From Ferrovibrio sp046297595 (lineage in GTDB: Bacteria; Pseudomonadota; Alphaproteobacteria; Ferrovibrionales; Ferrovibrionaceae): DNA of 64,000 nucleotides. This document shows, piece after piece, positions 16,366 to 24,956 of this stretch. A program made the translations under genes and the position numbers. How positions within the stretch are numbered: the stretch's first letter is position 1; each line of letters opens with the position of its first letter. Below the pieces are notes generated by a model. That model worked only from the letters and a program-made list of their open reading frames with translations. It did not search any database and was not told the DNA's origin. The stretch spans positions 744,001-808,000 of the forward strand of contig NZ_JBKBHT010000001.1 in NCBI RefSeq assembly GCF_046297595.1, read 5' to 3'.

Positions 16366-16448
16366 GGCAGGCTCCCTGTTACGGAGAGGCATTGCCAGTA
16401 AAGCGCCCCGCCCGACCCGCGTAAAGCGGCGAATCGTACTTGGCGGAC

Positions 16449-18023
16449 TCAGAACTGCAGCGGGGTGGCCTGCCGCACGCCGGGAATTTCCTTCACCTTG
16501 GCGGCGACATCAGTCGGGATCGGACCATCGACCTCGACCAAGCAGATCGCTTCCTGGCCGCGCGCGGCACGACCGAGGTGGAAGGTGGCGATGTTGATGC
16601 CGGCATCGCCCAGTACCGTGCCCAGCCGGCCGATGAAGCCCGGCTTGTCCTCATTGGTAACGTAGAGCATGTTCGGCCCGAGCTCGGCGTCGATGTCGAT
16701 ACCCTTGATCTCCACCACGCGCGGCCGCTTGTCGGCAAACAGCGTGCCCGACAGATGCCTCACCTTGTCGGCGTGGATCGTGACCCGCATCAGCGTGTGG
16801 TAGTCGCCCTCGCGGTCATGCTTCACCTCGGAAACTTCGATATTGCGCTCCTTGGCCACCAGCGGGGCATTGACCATGTTGACGCTGTCGAGCTGGCGGC
16901 GCAGCAGGCCTTCCAGCACGATGGCCGTCAGCGGCCGCGTGTTCAGCGTCGCCACATGGCCTTCATACTCGATCATCACCTTGGTCAGGTTAGCTTCGGC
17001 CAGCTGACCAACAAAGCTGCCAAGCTGCTCAGCCAGCTTCATGTAGGGTTTCAGCTTCGGCGCATCTTCGGCCGAGACCGAAGGCATGTTCAGCGCGTTG
17101 GTGACTGCGCCAGAGATCAGATAATCGGAAATCTGCTCGGCCACCTGCAGGGCGACATTCTCCTGTGCCTCATTGGTCGAGGCGCCCAGATGCGGCGTGG
17201 CGATGAAGCGCTCGTGGCCGAACAGCACGTTCTCCTTGGCTGGCTCAGTGACGAACACGTCGAAGGCGGCACCCGCCACATGGCCGCTGTCCAACGCCGC
17301 CTTCAGATCGGCCTCGTTGACCAAGCCACCGCGCGCGCAGTTGACGATGCGCACGCCCTTCTTGCACTTGGCCAGCGCCTTGGCATCCAGGATATTCTTG
17401 GTCTGCTCGGTCAGCGGGGTATGCAGGCTGATGAAATCGGCGCGAGCCAGCAGCTCATCCAGCTCGACCTTTTCGATGCCTAGAGCGGTGGCGCGCTCGG
17501 GCGTCAGGAACGGGTCGTAACCCACCACGCGCATCTTCAGACCCTGCGCCCGGTCGGCGACGATGGAGCCGATATTGCCGCAACCGATCAGGCCCAGCGT
17601 CTTGCCGTACAGCTCGACGCCCATGAAGCGGTTCTTTTCCCACTTGCCGGCCTGGGTAGAGCGGTCCGCCTGCGGAATTTCGCGGGCCAGCGCCATCATC
17701 ATGGCCACGGCATGCTCGGCGGTGGTGATCGAATTGCCGAACGGCGTGTTCATCACGCAGACGCCGCGCGCAGTGGCAGCCGGAATATCAACGTTGTCGA
17801 CGCCGATGCCGGCACGACCGACAACCTTCAGGTTTTTCGCCGCTTCTAGCACCTTGGCGGTGACCTTGGTGGCCGAGCGGATCGCGAGGCCATCATACTC
17901 GCCGATGATGGCGAGCAGTTCCTCGGGCTTCAGGCCCGTCTTGATATCGACCTGCACACCGCGCGACTTGAAGATGTCGACGGCGGCGGGGCTCAGTTCG
18001 TCGGAAATCAGAACCTTTACCAT
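16449..18023 (-). CDS. serA: D-3-phosphoglycerate dehydrogenase
   Basis: A 524-residue long-form (type I) SerA that oxidises 3-phosphoglycerate in the first step of serine synthesis. The NAD site is TLGLIGCGNIGSIVADRAQG. The active-site arginine is in VNCARGGLV, the glutamate in the VFVTEPAKEN region and the histidine in ATPHLGAST. The C-terminal third holds the ASB domain and a final ACT domain (NEDKPGFIGRLGTVLGDAGINIATFHLGR), the usual serine-feedback site. ATG 18023 with GAGG upstream is chosen over a 15-residue longer frame. It follows serC on the same strand, but a hairpin with a T-run lies between them. Confidence 0.96.
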   Translation of the reverse strand: MVKVLISDELSPAAVDIFKSRGVQVDIKTGLKPEELLAIIGEYDGLAIRSATKVTAKVLEAAKNLKVVGRAGIGVDNVDIPAATARGVCVMNTPFGNSITTAEHAVAMMMALAREIPQADRSTQAGKWEKNRFMGVELYGKTLGLIGCGNIGSIVADRAQGLKMRVVGYDPFLTPERATALGIEKVELDELLARADFISLHTPLTEQTKNILDAKALAKCKKGVRIVNCARGGLVNEADLKAALDSGHVAGAAFDVFVTEPAKENVLFGHERFIATPHLGASTNEAQENVALQVAEQISDYLISGAVTNALNMPSVSAEDAPKLKPYMKLAEQLGSFVGQLAEANLTKVMIEYEGHVATLNTRPLTAIVLEGLLRRQLDSVNMVNAPLVAKERNIEVSEVKHDREGDYHTLMRVTIHADKVRHLSGTLFADKRPRVVEIKGIDIDAELGPNMLYVTNEDKPGFIGRLGTVLGDAGINIATFHLGRAARGQEAICLVEVDGPIPTDVAAKVKEIPGVRQATPLQF

Positions 18024-18051
18024 GGGATAGTCCTCGAATTTCGGATGGAAG

Positions 18052-18080
18052 AAAAACGGGCGCCGCAAAGGCGACGCCCG
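18052..18080 (-). terminator. Hairpin with T-run between serC and serA
   Basis: On the minus strand, CGGGCGTCGC pairs with GCGGCGCCCG (10 bp, one G-T wobble, 4-base loop; plus positions 18057-18080), followed by five T (18052-18056). It begins about 12 bases after the serC stop and ends 29 bases before the serA ATG. It either ends serC transcription or gives partial read-through into serA. Confidence 0.8.
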
Positions 18081-18092
18081 CTCAAAGCGTGA

Positions 18093-19277
18093 TCAGGCGG
18101 CTGCGGCCGGCTTGTAGGTAGCCTTCACCTCGGCGAAGGCCCAGTCCAGCCAGGGGCAAAGCGCAGCCACATCGGCGGTTTCCACCGTGGCGCCGCCCCA
18201 GATGCGCAGGCCTGGAGGCGCGTCGCGATAGGCGCCGATATCCAGCGCCACACCCTCTTTCTCCAGCAGGCTGGCGATCTGTTTGGCCGCCGCCTCCTGG
18301 TCTTTCGGACCCAGGGCGGTGAACCACGGATCGACCACCTTGAGGCAGATCGAGGTGTTAGACCGCACCGCCGGATCGGCGGCCAGGAAACCGACCCAGT
18401 CGGTCTTGGCAGCCCAGTCGGCAATGACTTTCAGGTTGGCTTCCGAACGGGCGATCATGCCCTTCAGGCCGCCGACGCTCTCGCCCCATTTCAGGGCGTC
18501 GATGATATCCTCGACGCAGAGCATGGACGGCGTGTTGATCGTCTCGCCCTTGAAGATGCCTTCGATCAGCTTGCCGTCTTTCGCCATACGGAAAATCTTG
18601 GGCAACGGCCAGGCCGGGGTATAGGTCTCCAGGCGCTGCACCGCGCGCGGACTCAGCACGATCATGCCGTGGGCCGCCTCGCCGCCGGTCGCCTTCTGCC
18701 ACGACCATGTGGTGACATCCAGCTTGGACCAGGGCAGGTCCATGGCGAACACCGCCGAAGTGGCGTCGCAGATCGACAGGCCTTCGCGGTTATCCGCGAT
18801 CCAATCGCCGTTTGGCACCTTCACGCCCGAGGTCGTGCCGTTCCAGGTGAAGACAACGTCGCGGGTCCAATCCACCTGTTTTAGGTCGGGAATCTCGCCA
18901 TAGCCGGCCTTGAGCGTACGGACATCCTTGAGCTTGAGTTCCTTGGAGATGTCGGAACCCCAGCCGGAGCCGAAGCTTTCCCAGGCCAGTACATCGACGC
19001 CGCGCGGGCCAAGCAGCGACCACAGCGCCATCTCGACGGCGCCGGTATCGGAGGCCGGCACAATGCCGATCCGATAATCGGCCGGAATGCCCAGAATCTT
19101 GCGATGCAGCTCGATCGCCTCGACCAGACGGGCCTTGCCCTCTTTCGAGCGATGCGAACGGCCGACCAGGGCGTTTTTCAGGATTTCAGGGGTCCAGCCG
19201 GGGCGCTTGGCGCAGGGGCCGGAAGAGAAATGCGCACGGACCGGTCTTGCGGTTGGGCGCGCGGCAGGCTTGGTCAT
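18093..19277 (-). CDS. serC: Phosphoserine aminotransferase
   Basis: A 394-residue class-V aminotransferase fold protein of the long SerC type. It converts 3-phosphohydroxypyruvate and glutamate to phosphoserine with PLP. Landmarks are HFSSGPCAKRPGW at the N-terminus, IGIVPASDTGAVEMALWSLLG, the SICDATSAVFAMDLPW segment and the PLP lysine in TWSWQKATGGEAAHGMIVLSP. A GGAAGG site precedes ATG 19277. It supplies the second step of the pathway started by the adjacent serA. Confidence 0.95.
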   Translation of the reverse strand: MTKPAARPTARPVRAHFSSGPCAKRPGWTPEILKNALVGRSHRSKEGKARLVEAIELHRKILGIPADYRIGIVPASDTGAVEMALWSLLGPRGVDVLAWESFGSGWGSDISKELKLKDVRTLKAGYGEIPDLKQVDWTRDVVFTWNGTTSGVKVPNGDWIADNREGLSICDATSAVFAMDLPWSKLDVTTWSWQKATGGEAAHGMIVLSPRAVQRLETYTPAWPLPKIFRMAKDGKLIEGIFKGETINTPSMLCVEDIIDALKWGESVGGLKGMIARSEANLKVIADWAAKTDWVGFLAADPAVRSNTSICLKVVDPWFTALGPKDQEAAAKQIASLLEKEGVALDIGAYRDAPPGLRIWGGATVETADVAALCPWLDWAFAEVKATYKPAAAA

Positions 19278-19487
19278 CGTCTATCCTTCCAGATAGTAAG
19301 CGCCCCGTTGGGGGGGCGTGTCCCGCCGCCCTTCTACTCGGACTCAGGGCAGGGGCGCAATGGCCATTTCGCCGCAGTCACCGGAATTTCATGCCCATGA
19401 TTGTCCGGACACAACTGCTGGCCCGTCAAATCAGCATGTTGGAGGCCCTGTCCGCCCCCCTCGGCGTGCCCATTCATGTTTTTTGCC

Positions 19488-19509
19488 GTAAGCTGTCGGT
19501 AAGCTGCCC
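19488..19509. promoter_or_regulatory. 11-bp direct repeats GTAAGCTGTCG-GTAAGCTGCCC before the response-regulator gene
   Basis: Two consecutive 11-base units share GTAAGCTG, the one-helical-turn spacing used by OmpR-family dimers. The complement reads CTTACCGACAGCTTAC, close in layout to the PmrA/QseB CTTAA-N6-CTTAA box. A third looser copy (AAACTGTCGGTACC) lies at 19534-19547. The pair ends 55 bases before the ATG at 19565, compatible with autoregulation. Confidence 0.6.
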
Positions 19510-19564
19510 GGCTGAGACTTCCTGGCTCACCACAAACTGTCGGTACCGCGTCCCGCCTGCCATC

Positions 19565-20242
19565 ATGCGCCTGCTTTTGATCGAAGACGAAACCAGCCTG
19601 CTTGATCTGATCCAGCGCAGCCTGGCCCGGACGGGTTTCACCGTGGATGCCGTCGGCACCGTGGAATTGGCCCGAACGGCGCTGGCTACGTCGCGGTACG
19701 ATGCCATCGTGCTGGATCTTGGCTTGCCGGATGAAGACGGCCTCGTCATCCTGCGGGAAATGCGGACCCGGCGCGATACCACGCCGGTGCTGATTCTCAC
19801 AGCGCGGGACGAAGTGGAAGACCGTGTCACTGGTCTAAATAGCGGTGCCGACGATTATCTGCTCAAGCCGTTTGCCATGCCGGAATTGATCGCTCGCCTG
19901 AAAGCGCTTCTACGCCGGCCAAGCGGGGCGCTGGGTGTGGTGCTGGAAACCGGCAACATCCGCTTCGATACTGCCGGGCGTGAAGTGACGGTGGCTGGCA
20001 AACCGCTCGCCCTCACCGCACGCGAAATGACGTTACTGGAAAATCTCCTGCGACGCAGTGGCCGCGTGGTGCCCAAACGGCATCTGGAGGAACGCGTCTA
20101 TGGCTTTGACGACGACGTGACGCCGAACTCGCTTGAAGTTCTGCTGCATCGCCTGCGCCGCAAGCTGGCAGGCGGCGGGTTCTCGGGCGAGATTCATACT
20201 GTTCGCGGTGTCGGCTACATGCTGGCGGACAGCACGACATGA
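19565..20242 (+). CDS. OmpR/PhoB-family response regulator (QseB/PmrA-like)
   Basis: A 225-residue two-domain regulator. The receiver starts MRLLLIEDETSLLDLI with the acidic pair EDE, the phospho-acceptor D51 (IVLDLGLPDEDG), the conserved T in ILTARDEVED and K in YLLKPFAMPEL. The C-terminal winged helix carries LTAREMTLLENLLRR, NSLEVLLHRLRRKL and VRGVGYML. ATG 19565 starts exactly at the receiver; the upstream frame is not coding. The stop overlaps the kinase start (ATGA), so the pair is translationally coupled. The GTAAGCT repeats upstream and before the 21697 gene are the probable targets. Confidence 0.95.
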   Translation: MRLLLIEDETSLLDLIQRSLARTGFTVDAVGTVELARTALATSRYDAIVLDLGLPDEDGLVILREMRTRRDTTPVLILTARDEVEDRVTGLNSGADDYLLKPFAMPELIARLKALLRRPSGALGVVLETGNIRFDTAGREVTVAGKPLALTAREMTLLENLLRRSGRVVPKRHLEERVYGFDDDVTPNSLEVLLHRLRRKLAGGGFSGEIHTVRGVGYMLADSTT

Positions 20243-21633
20243 CAGATACCCCGCAGAACACAGGCTGGTCCCTGCAGGCGCGGCTGGCCTGGCGGCTGGG
20301 CGCAGTGCTGCTGGGATCAATGCTATTGGTCGCTCTGGTCATCAGCCAGTATGCGTGGTTTGCCCTCGACAATCTGGACGATGCCGGTCTGCAGGTTCAG
20401 GCCAGCCAGATCGCGCGCCACGCACAATTCCGCGATGGCCGGCTGGTCATTGATCTGCCAGCGTCCTTGCAGCAGGCGTATCGCGAATCCGGCGATGGCT
20501 ACATGTATGCCGTTCTGGATGCACAGGGTGGAATTGTTGCAGCCTCCAGCGACAAGGCGCGGCGAAGTGTTTCGGATATCCCCCCTGCCATACGAATGAC
20601 GGGGGGCACCGTTTTCCGGCTGCTGGACGCCGATGGCAAGGAGTCTCCCTATCACGCCTTGCTCGACGATGCCGATCTGCCCACCGGTTATCGCATCTTT
20701 GTCGCTCAGGGTCGCATTCACCCCGATGTATTCGTCGACACGCTGCTGAGCGAATTCGCCAGCCGCATCGGCTGGACCCTGCCCGTCGTTCTGGCGGCGG
20801 CACTGTTCATAGCCATCTGGACCATCCGCACCAGCTTGGGACCCATCCGGGAATTATCGCTGCGTGCCCGGCAGATCGGCCCGGAGACACGCAACCTGCG
20901 TCTGCCCACGCACGGTGTGCCGGAGGAAATCCTGCCCCTGCCGGTGGCGATCAACAGCGCGCTCGACCGTCTGGAACAGGGCTTCGAGATACAGCGCCGC
21001 TTCACCGCCAATGCGGCCCATGAACTGCGCACGCCCTTGGCCGTTCTGACTGCACGCCTGGCGGAACTGCCCGACGACGCCAATACCCGTCGTCTGGCCG
21101 AGGATATCGGCCGCATGAACCGGCTGGTGAATCAGTTGCTGCAGGTCTCGCGGCTGGAAGGCGCGATGCTCAAAATCGAACCCACAGATCTGAACTGGAT
21201 CGCCGAGACCGTGGTGGGTTTCCTGGCGCCGCCAACCATCGGCGCTGGCAAATCCGTGGCGCTGACTGCCAGTTCCAGTCCGGTGCTGGTGAATGCCTCG
21301 CCCGATGCACTGGAAAATGCCTTGCGCAATCTGGTTGAAAACGCCATAGCCCATACCGCTCCAGGCACCGAAGTGATGGTGATCGTATTGCCTGACGGCA
21401 GTATCGCAGTGCGCGACCATGGACCAGGCGTACCGGTTGAGCAGCGCAAACATATATTCGAACGCTTCTGGCGCGGCCGCGACCGACAGCATCCCGGCGC
21501 CGGCCTGGGGCTGGCTATCGTATCCGAAACCATGCGCAGCCATGGCGGGCAGGTTTCGGTGAGCGACGCACCCGGCGGAGGCGCCGAATTCATCCTGCGG
21601 CTTCCCTTGCAGGTTCAGCCGGGCACCCATTAG
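20239..21633 (+). CDS. Membrane sensor histidine kinase of the same two-component pair
   Basis: A 464-residue kinase with one N-terminal transmembrane helix (about residues 15-38), a periplasmic sensor of roughly 140 residues, a second helix near 178-198 and a HAMP-like linker (RTSLGPIRELSLRARQIGPET). The dimerisation/phosphotransfer box is NAAHELRTPLAVLTARL with H261. The ATP lid has N-box NALRNLVENAIAHT, G1 DHGPGVPVEQRKHIFERFWRG and G2 GAGLGLAIV. The layout is that of QseC/PmrB-type kinases. The signal is unknown. The next gene, a membrane transferase, suggests an envelope-stress or metal/cationic-peptide cue by analogy with PmrAB-EptA. Confidence 0.95.
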   Translation: MTDTPQNTGWSLQARLAWRLGAVLLGSMLLVALVISQYAWFALDNLDDAGLQVQASQIARHAQFRDGRLVIDLPASLQQAYRESGDGYMYAVLDAQGGIVAASSDKARRSVSDIPPAIRMTGGTVFRLLDADGKESPYHALLDDADLPTGYRIFVAQGRIHPDVFVDTLLSEFASRIGWTLPVVLAAALFIAIWTIRTSLGPIRELSLRARQIGPETRNLRLPTHGVPEEILPLPVAINSALDRLEQGFEIQRRFTANAAHELRTPLAVLTARLAELPDDANTRRLAEDIGRMNRLVNQLLQVSRLEGAMLKIEPTDLNWIAETVVGFLAPPTIGAGKSVALTASSSPVLVNASPDALENALRNLVENAIAHTAPGTEVMVIVLPDGSIAVRDHGPGVPVEQRKHIFERFWRGRDRQHPGAGLGLAIVSETMRSHGGQVSVSDAPGGGAEFILRLPLQVQPGTH

Positions 21634-21657
21634 CCAATCACATTGTTTGTCCCGAGC

Positions 21658-21679
21658 GTAAGCTTGCTGTAAGTCGACC
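21658..21679. promoter_or_regulatory. Second GTAAG 11-bp direct repeat, before the membrane transferase
   Basis: GTAAGCTTGCT is followed immediately by GTAAGTCGACC, again an 11-base period and the same GTAAGCT core as at 19488. It lies only 17 bases before the ATG at 21697, which is too close for a classical activator plus -10 box. Either it represses, or transcription starts inside the kinase gene. Confidence 0.5.
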
Positions 21680-21696
21680 CCGCTACGGAAGCGGGC

Positions 21697-23649
21697 ATGA
21701 TTTCACGCATCCCGCCCCGCCTTCGTTTCTGGCTGATTTGCCTGGTTGTCTTTCTGGGTTTGGCCGCTATTGTGCGTCTGGTTTTGACCATCTGGGTCGC
21801 ACTCGATACCCCAGCCGACATTGCACCATTCATCGCCGCCTGGCTGATCGGCCTCGCCGACGACGTCGCCACGGCAATCCTGCTGGGACTGCCTTTCCTC
21901 GCCGGCCTGTATTTGCTGCGCCGGCCCTTCGGCTGGCGGACCGGACAGGTTGCCGCCCATCTCCTGCTGATCCTTCTGCTCGGCGTAGCGGTGTTCAGCG
22001 CTGTGGCCGAATTGTTTTTCTGGCAGGAATTCAACAGCCGCTTCAATGGTATCGCGGTCTACTACCTGATCTTCCCCAAAGAGGTGATCGGTAATATCCG
22101 CGAGTCCTTCGATCTGCGATATTACCTGCCGCCGATCGGGCTGGTCGTGCTGCTGATCTACTGGTTGCTGCGCCGGCCATTGCAGGCCGCGCTGAAGGCA
22201 CCGCCAATGGCAGGCGAATGGCGGCGCGCGCTGGCCACTGGCGTACTCGCCGCCACGCTCGCCCTGCCCTTCGTCCTGCGCGGCCCCTACGAACCCGCCC
22301 TGCATCGCACGATCAACGAACTGGCGGTGAATGGCCTGCATAGCCTGTTCAACGCATATTTCACCAATGACAGCAAATATGATGGCGTCTATGCCGGCAT
22401 CCCGGAAGACCAAGCCATTCCGCTGCTGCGCGCCATGGTGCGGCAGGACAACACCACCGATCTGGCAGCCCCCGGCGAGCGCAGCTTGTGGCGGCATGTC
22501 GATAACGGGCCTGCGCCGGCAAAAAAACTAAACGTTGTTCTGATCCTCGAGGAATCCTACGGCTCGGTCTATTTCGAGGATGTCTTCACCGAGAAGCAAA
22601 AGGATTACTGGCAGACGATGTCCCCAAACTGGCATCGTCTGGCGGAAGACGGCCTGCTATTCACCAACATCTATGCCACCGGCGACCGCACAGTGCGCGC
22701 GCTGGAGGCGATCTTCACATCCTTCCCGCCAATCCCTGGGATCTCGACGGCGCGGCGCGCTGGTTCGGAAGGCATGAATTCGCTGCCCTTCCTGCTGAAG
22801 AAATTCGGCTACCAGACGGCATTCCTCTATGGCGGCCCAACTGCCTTCGACAATATGGGCCATTTCTGGAAAACCATCGGCTTCGACCATGTCTGGGGCG
22901 AGGGAGACATCGCCGATCGCAGTTTCAAGACCATTTGGGGCGTGGCCGATGAATACCTGTTCAAGGAAGCGCTGAACCGGATCGACACGCTCGCCGCTGG
23001 CCCCGAGCCATTTTTCTTCTCGGCGCTCACCGTCACCAATCACCGGCCCTTCCTTTATCCGGAAGGACGGATACCTTTCAAACCGGCCCCCAATAAACGC
23101 GACCACGCCGCCGCCTATGCCGACTGGGCCTTGGGCCAGTTCATTGATGCGGCCCGCCGGAAACCATGGTTCGACGACACCATCTTCGTGATGATCGGGG
23201 ATCATGGCCCGAAAGTGTGGGGTGCTGCGCAGATTCCGGTGCAGGCCTTCCGCGTGCCCCTCCTGTTTCTGGCGCCGAAACATATTGCCGCCGAACGCCG
23301 CGCCACCCTGGGTTCCAGCATGGATGTCGGACCAACCCTGCTTGGTCTGCTCGGACTGTCATACGATAGCCCGTTCTTCGGCGTCGATCTGCGCCGCGTG
23401 CCCGAAGGCGGTGGTCGGATCGCCATGGCCCATAATTTTGATGTTGCAGTAGGCGATGGTCGCCATGCCGTGATTCTGACCCCGAAGAGCGATCTACTGG
23501 GCTATGGCATGAAGATCGGCCCTTACCAGCTTGAAGCCCTGTCCGAAAAACAGCTTCCGGACACGATCCGCCAGCAGGCCGTGGCCCTGACGCAGTCGGC
23601 ACATCACATGTTCTACGCCCGCCAGTATCACGAGCTTTCGCAGCCTTGA
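21697..23649 (+). CDS. LtaS/EptA-like sulfatase-fold membrane transferase
   Basis: A 650-residue protein with about five transmembrane helices in the first 200 residues and a large periplasmic alkaline-phosphatase/sulfatase domain. Metal and nucleophile motifs are VVLILEESYGSVYFED (first acidic metal ligand), YATGDRTVRALEAIFTSFPP with the candidate nucleophile threonine, and FVMIGDHGP near the C-terminus (metal Asp/His). LTA-synthase-family members of Gram-negatives transfer phosphoglycerol or phosphoethanolamine to glycans or lipids of the envelope, so lipoteichoic acid is not expected here. It follows the kinase gene by 63 bases and carries a repeat like the regulator's own, so it is the likely regulated effector. 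Confidence 0.9.
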   Translation: MISRIPPRLRFWLICLVVFLGLAAIVRLVLTIWVALDTPADIAPFIAAWLIGLADDVATAILLGLPFLAGLYLLRRPFGWRTGQVAAHLLLILLLGVAVFSAVAELFFWQEFNSRFNGIAVYYLIFPKEVIGNIRESFDLRYYLPPIGLVVLLIYWLLRRPLQAALKAPPMAGEWRRALATGVLAATLALPFVLRGPYEPALHRTINELAVNGLHSLFNAYFTNDSKYDGVYAGIPEDQAIPLLRAMVRQDNTTDLAAPGERSLWRHVDNGPAPAKKLNVVLILEESYGSVYFEDVFTEKQKDYWQTMSPNWHRLAEDGLLFTNIYATGDRTVRALEAIFTSFPPIPGISTARRAGSEGMNSLPFLLKKFGYQTAFLYGGPTAFDNMGHFWKTIGFDHVWGEGDIADRSFKTIWGVADEYLFKEALNRIDTLAAGPEPFFFSALTVTNHRPFLYPEGRIPFKPAPNKRDHAAAYADWALGQFIDAARRKPWFDDTIFVMIGDHGPKVWGAAQIPVQAFRVPLLFLAPKHIAAERRATLGSSMDVGPTLLGLLGLSYDSPFFGVDLRRVPEGGGRIAMAHNFDVAVGDGRHAVILTPKSDLLGYGMKIGPYQLEALSEKQLPDTIRQQAVALTQSAHHMFYARQYHELSQP

Positions 23650-23659
23650 ACCCGCAGGA

Positions 23660-24196
23660 TCAAACCTGCCTGCCCTCCTGCTCGGCCAACTCCATCAGCT
23701 TCGGCGCCCGTTCCGACACTTCGCGCAGGATCGTTTCGGCCACCACTAGGCGCTTGCGGGCATCATCATCGAGCACACCCTCGATATGCTCGCGGTCGAT
23801 CCGCTCGACGGTTTCGCGCAATTCCCAGATCGTGGCGAGAAACACCTTCTGCGTACCGATAGGCAGCACCTCGGTCTCCTCCAGCGCCGGAAAGACCCGC
23901 AGCACCACATCGATCTTCATGCGCAGCAGGTCGACGATGAGCTGGCTGTGATAGTCCCGCAGCTTGACCAGGGCATCGGGCTCGGCGTGTTCCATACGGT
24001 CTTCGATCAGCACCAGCACGCCTTCGATCTCGGTCAGAGAGTCGCGATAATCATAATAAGGTTCATAGGTGGCGTGGCCGATTCGTGCGATGGCCTCTTC
24101 GGCCATCTTCCGTGCCCGCTTGGTCTGACGCTTCAAAGCGTCGAGCAGGGTCTCGATTTCGTCGGTCTTGTAGCGCTTGCCGGCAATCTTGGTCAT
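23660..24196 (-). CDS. Conserved-looking helical protein of unknown function
   Basis: A 178-residue, charged and almost entirely helical soluble protein without signal peptide or cysteines. Segments such as EIETLLDALKRQTKRARKMAEEAI and ELRETVERIDREHIEGVLDDDARKRLVVAETILREVSERA predict amphipathic helices. I do not recognise the family. It is convergent with the transferase gene, ten bases away, and downstream of the TMEM165-type gene. No strong ribosome site is visible before ATG 24196. Codon use fits its neighbours. Confidence 0.72.
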   Translation of the reverse strand: MTKIAGKRYKTDEIETLLDALKRQTKRARKMAEEAIARIGHATYEPYYDYRDSLTEIEGVLVLIEDRMEHAEPDALVKLRDYHSQLIVDLLRMKIDVVLRVFPALEETEVLPIGTQKVFLATIWELRETVERIDREHIEGVLDDDARKRLVVAETILREVSERAPKLMELAEQEGRQV

Positions 24197-24247
24197 GTTC
24201 GATCACTTGGATCCAGGACTGGAGACATATTACCCGGTCCGCGCGCC

Positions 24248-24297
24248 AAAAAAACGGCTGGCGTTTCCGTAAATGGTAGAACGGCAGCGCCCGCTAT
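24248..24297 (-). terminator. Possible terminator after the TMEM165-type gene
   Basis: Seven T on the minus strand (24248-24254) follow an imperfect stem: GGCG/CGCC and CCGT/ACGG pairs separated by internal loops. It lies directly after the 24302-24877 gene. The stem is weak, so confidence is low. Confidence 0.4.
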
Positions 24298-24301
24298 GCC
24301 C

Positions 24302-24877
24302 TTATCCGCCCAAAAGCACCACCAGCCCAAGCATCGCGAAGGCCAGAGCGGCGATGAAGCGGATCGGTTTCAGCGGCAGATGGGCCACCACCCGGTTGCC
24401 CAGCACCACCACGGGCGCATTGGCCAGCAGCAGGCCAAGCGTACTGGCCGCCGTGATCAGAAACACCGAATCGAAACGGGCGGCGAGCGCCGTGGTGGCA
24501 AGCTGGGTTTTGTCGCCGATCTCAGCCAGGAAGAAAGCGACCAGCGTGGTAACGAACACGCCGTTGCGCGTTTTCGGCGCATCATCCTCGTCCAGCTTGT
24601 CGGGGATCAGTGTCCACGCCGCCATGGCAAGGAACGAAGCCGCCAATGCCCAGCGCAGCACCTTAGGCTCGACCAGCCCCTCGACCCACACGCCCAAAGC
24701 CGCCGCCAACAGATGGTTGGCCACGGTGGCGCAGAGTATGGCACCCAGGATCGGCAGCGGTTGGCGGAAGCGAGCTGCCAGCAGCAGGCTCAGGAGCTGC
24801 GTCTTGTCGCCGATCTCGGCAATAGCGACAAGACCAGTGGTGGTGAGGAAGGGCGACAGGAAATCAGGGTTCAACAT
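24302..24877 (-). CDS. TMEM165/GDT1 (UPF0016) manganese/calcium exporter
   Basis: A 191-residue inner-membrane protein of six helices in two inverted repeats. Each repeat holds the diagnostic motif: EIGDKTQLLSLLLAARF in the first and EIGDKTQLATTALAARF in the second. Family members exchange Mn2+ or Ca2+ for protons and protect against manganese excess. ATG 24877 (MLNPDF) is chosen over a five-residue longer frame. A yybP-ykoY aptamer and a 15-bp hairpin precede it, so expression is expected to rise with Mn2+. This agrees with a manganese efflux role. Confidence 0.95.
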   Translation of the reverse strand: MLNPDFLSPFLTTTGLVAIAEIGDKTQLLSLLLAARFRQPLPILGAILCATVANHLLAAALGVWVEGLVEPKVLRWALAASFLAMAAWTLIPDKLDEDDAPKTRNGVFVTTLVAFFLAEIGDKTQLATTALAARFDSVFLITAASTLGLLLANAPVVVLGNRVVAHLPLKPIRFIAALAFAMLGLVVLLGG

Positions 24878-24892
24878 GGGGGCGGCTCGCAA

Positions 24893-24944
24893 CGGACCGG
24901 GCGGCGGACAGGGCCATAGGCTGCGTTTCCCGCCGCCCGGTCCG
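24893..24944 (-). promoter_or_regulatory. 15-bp hairpin between Mn aptamer and start codon (expression platform)
   Basis: Positions 24893-24907 and 24930-24944 are perfectly complementary (CGGACCGGGCGGCGG and its reverse complement) around a 22-base loop. There is no T-run. The stem ends 15 bases before the ATG at 24877, near a weak GAG ribosome site. This suggests control of translation or Rho-dependent termination, not an intrinsic terminator. Confidence 0.7.
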
Positions 24945-24956
24945 GGCTTCGGAAAA

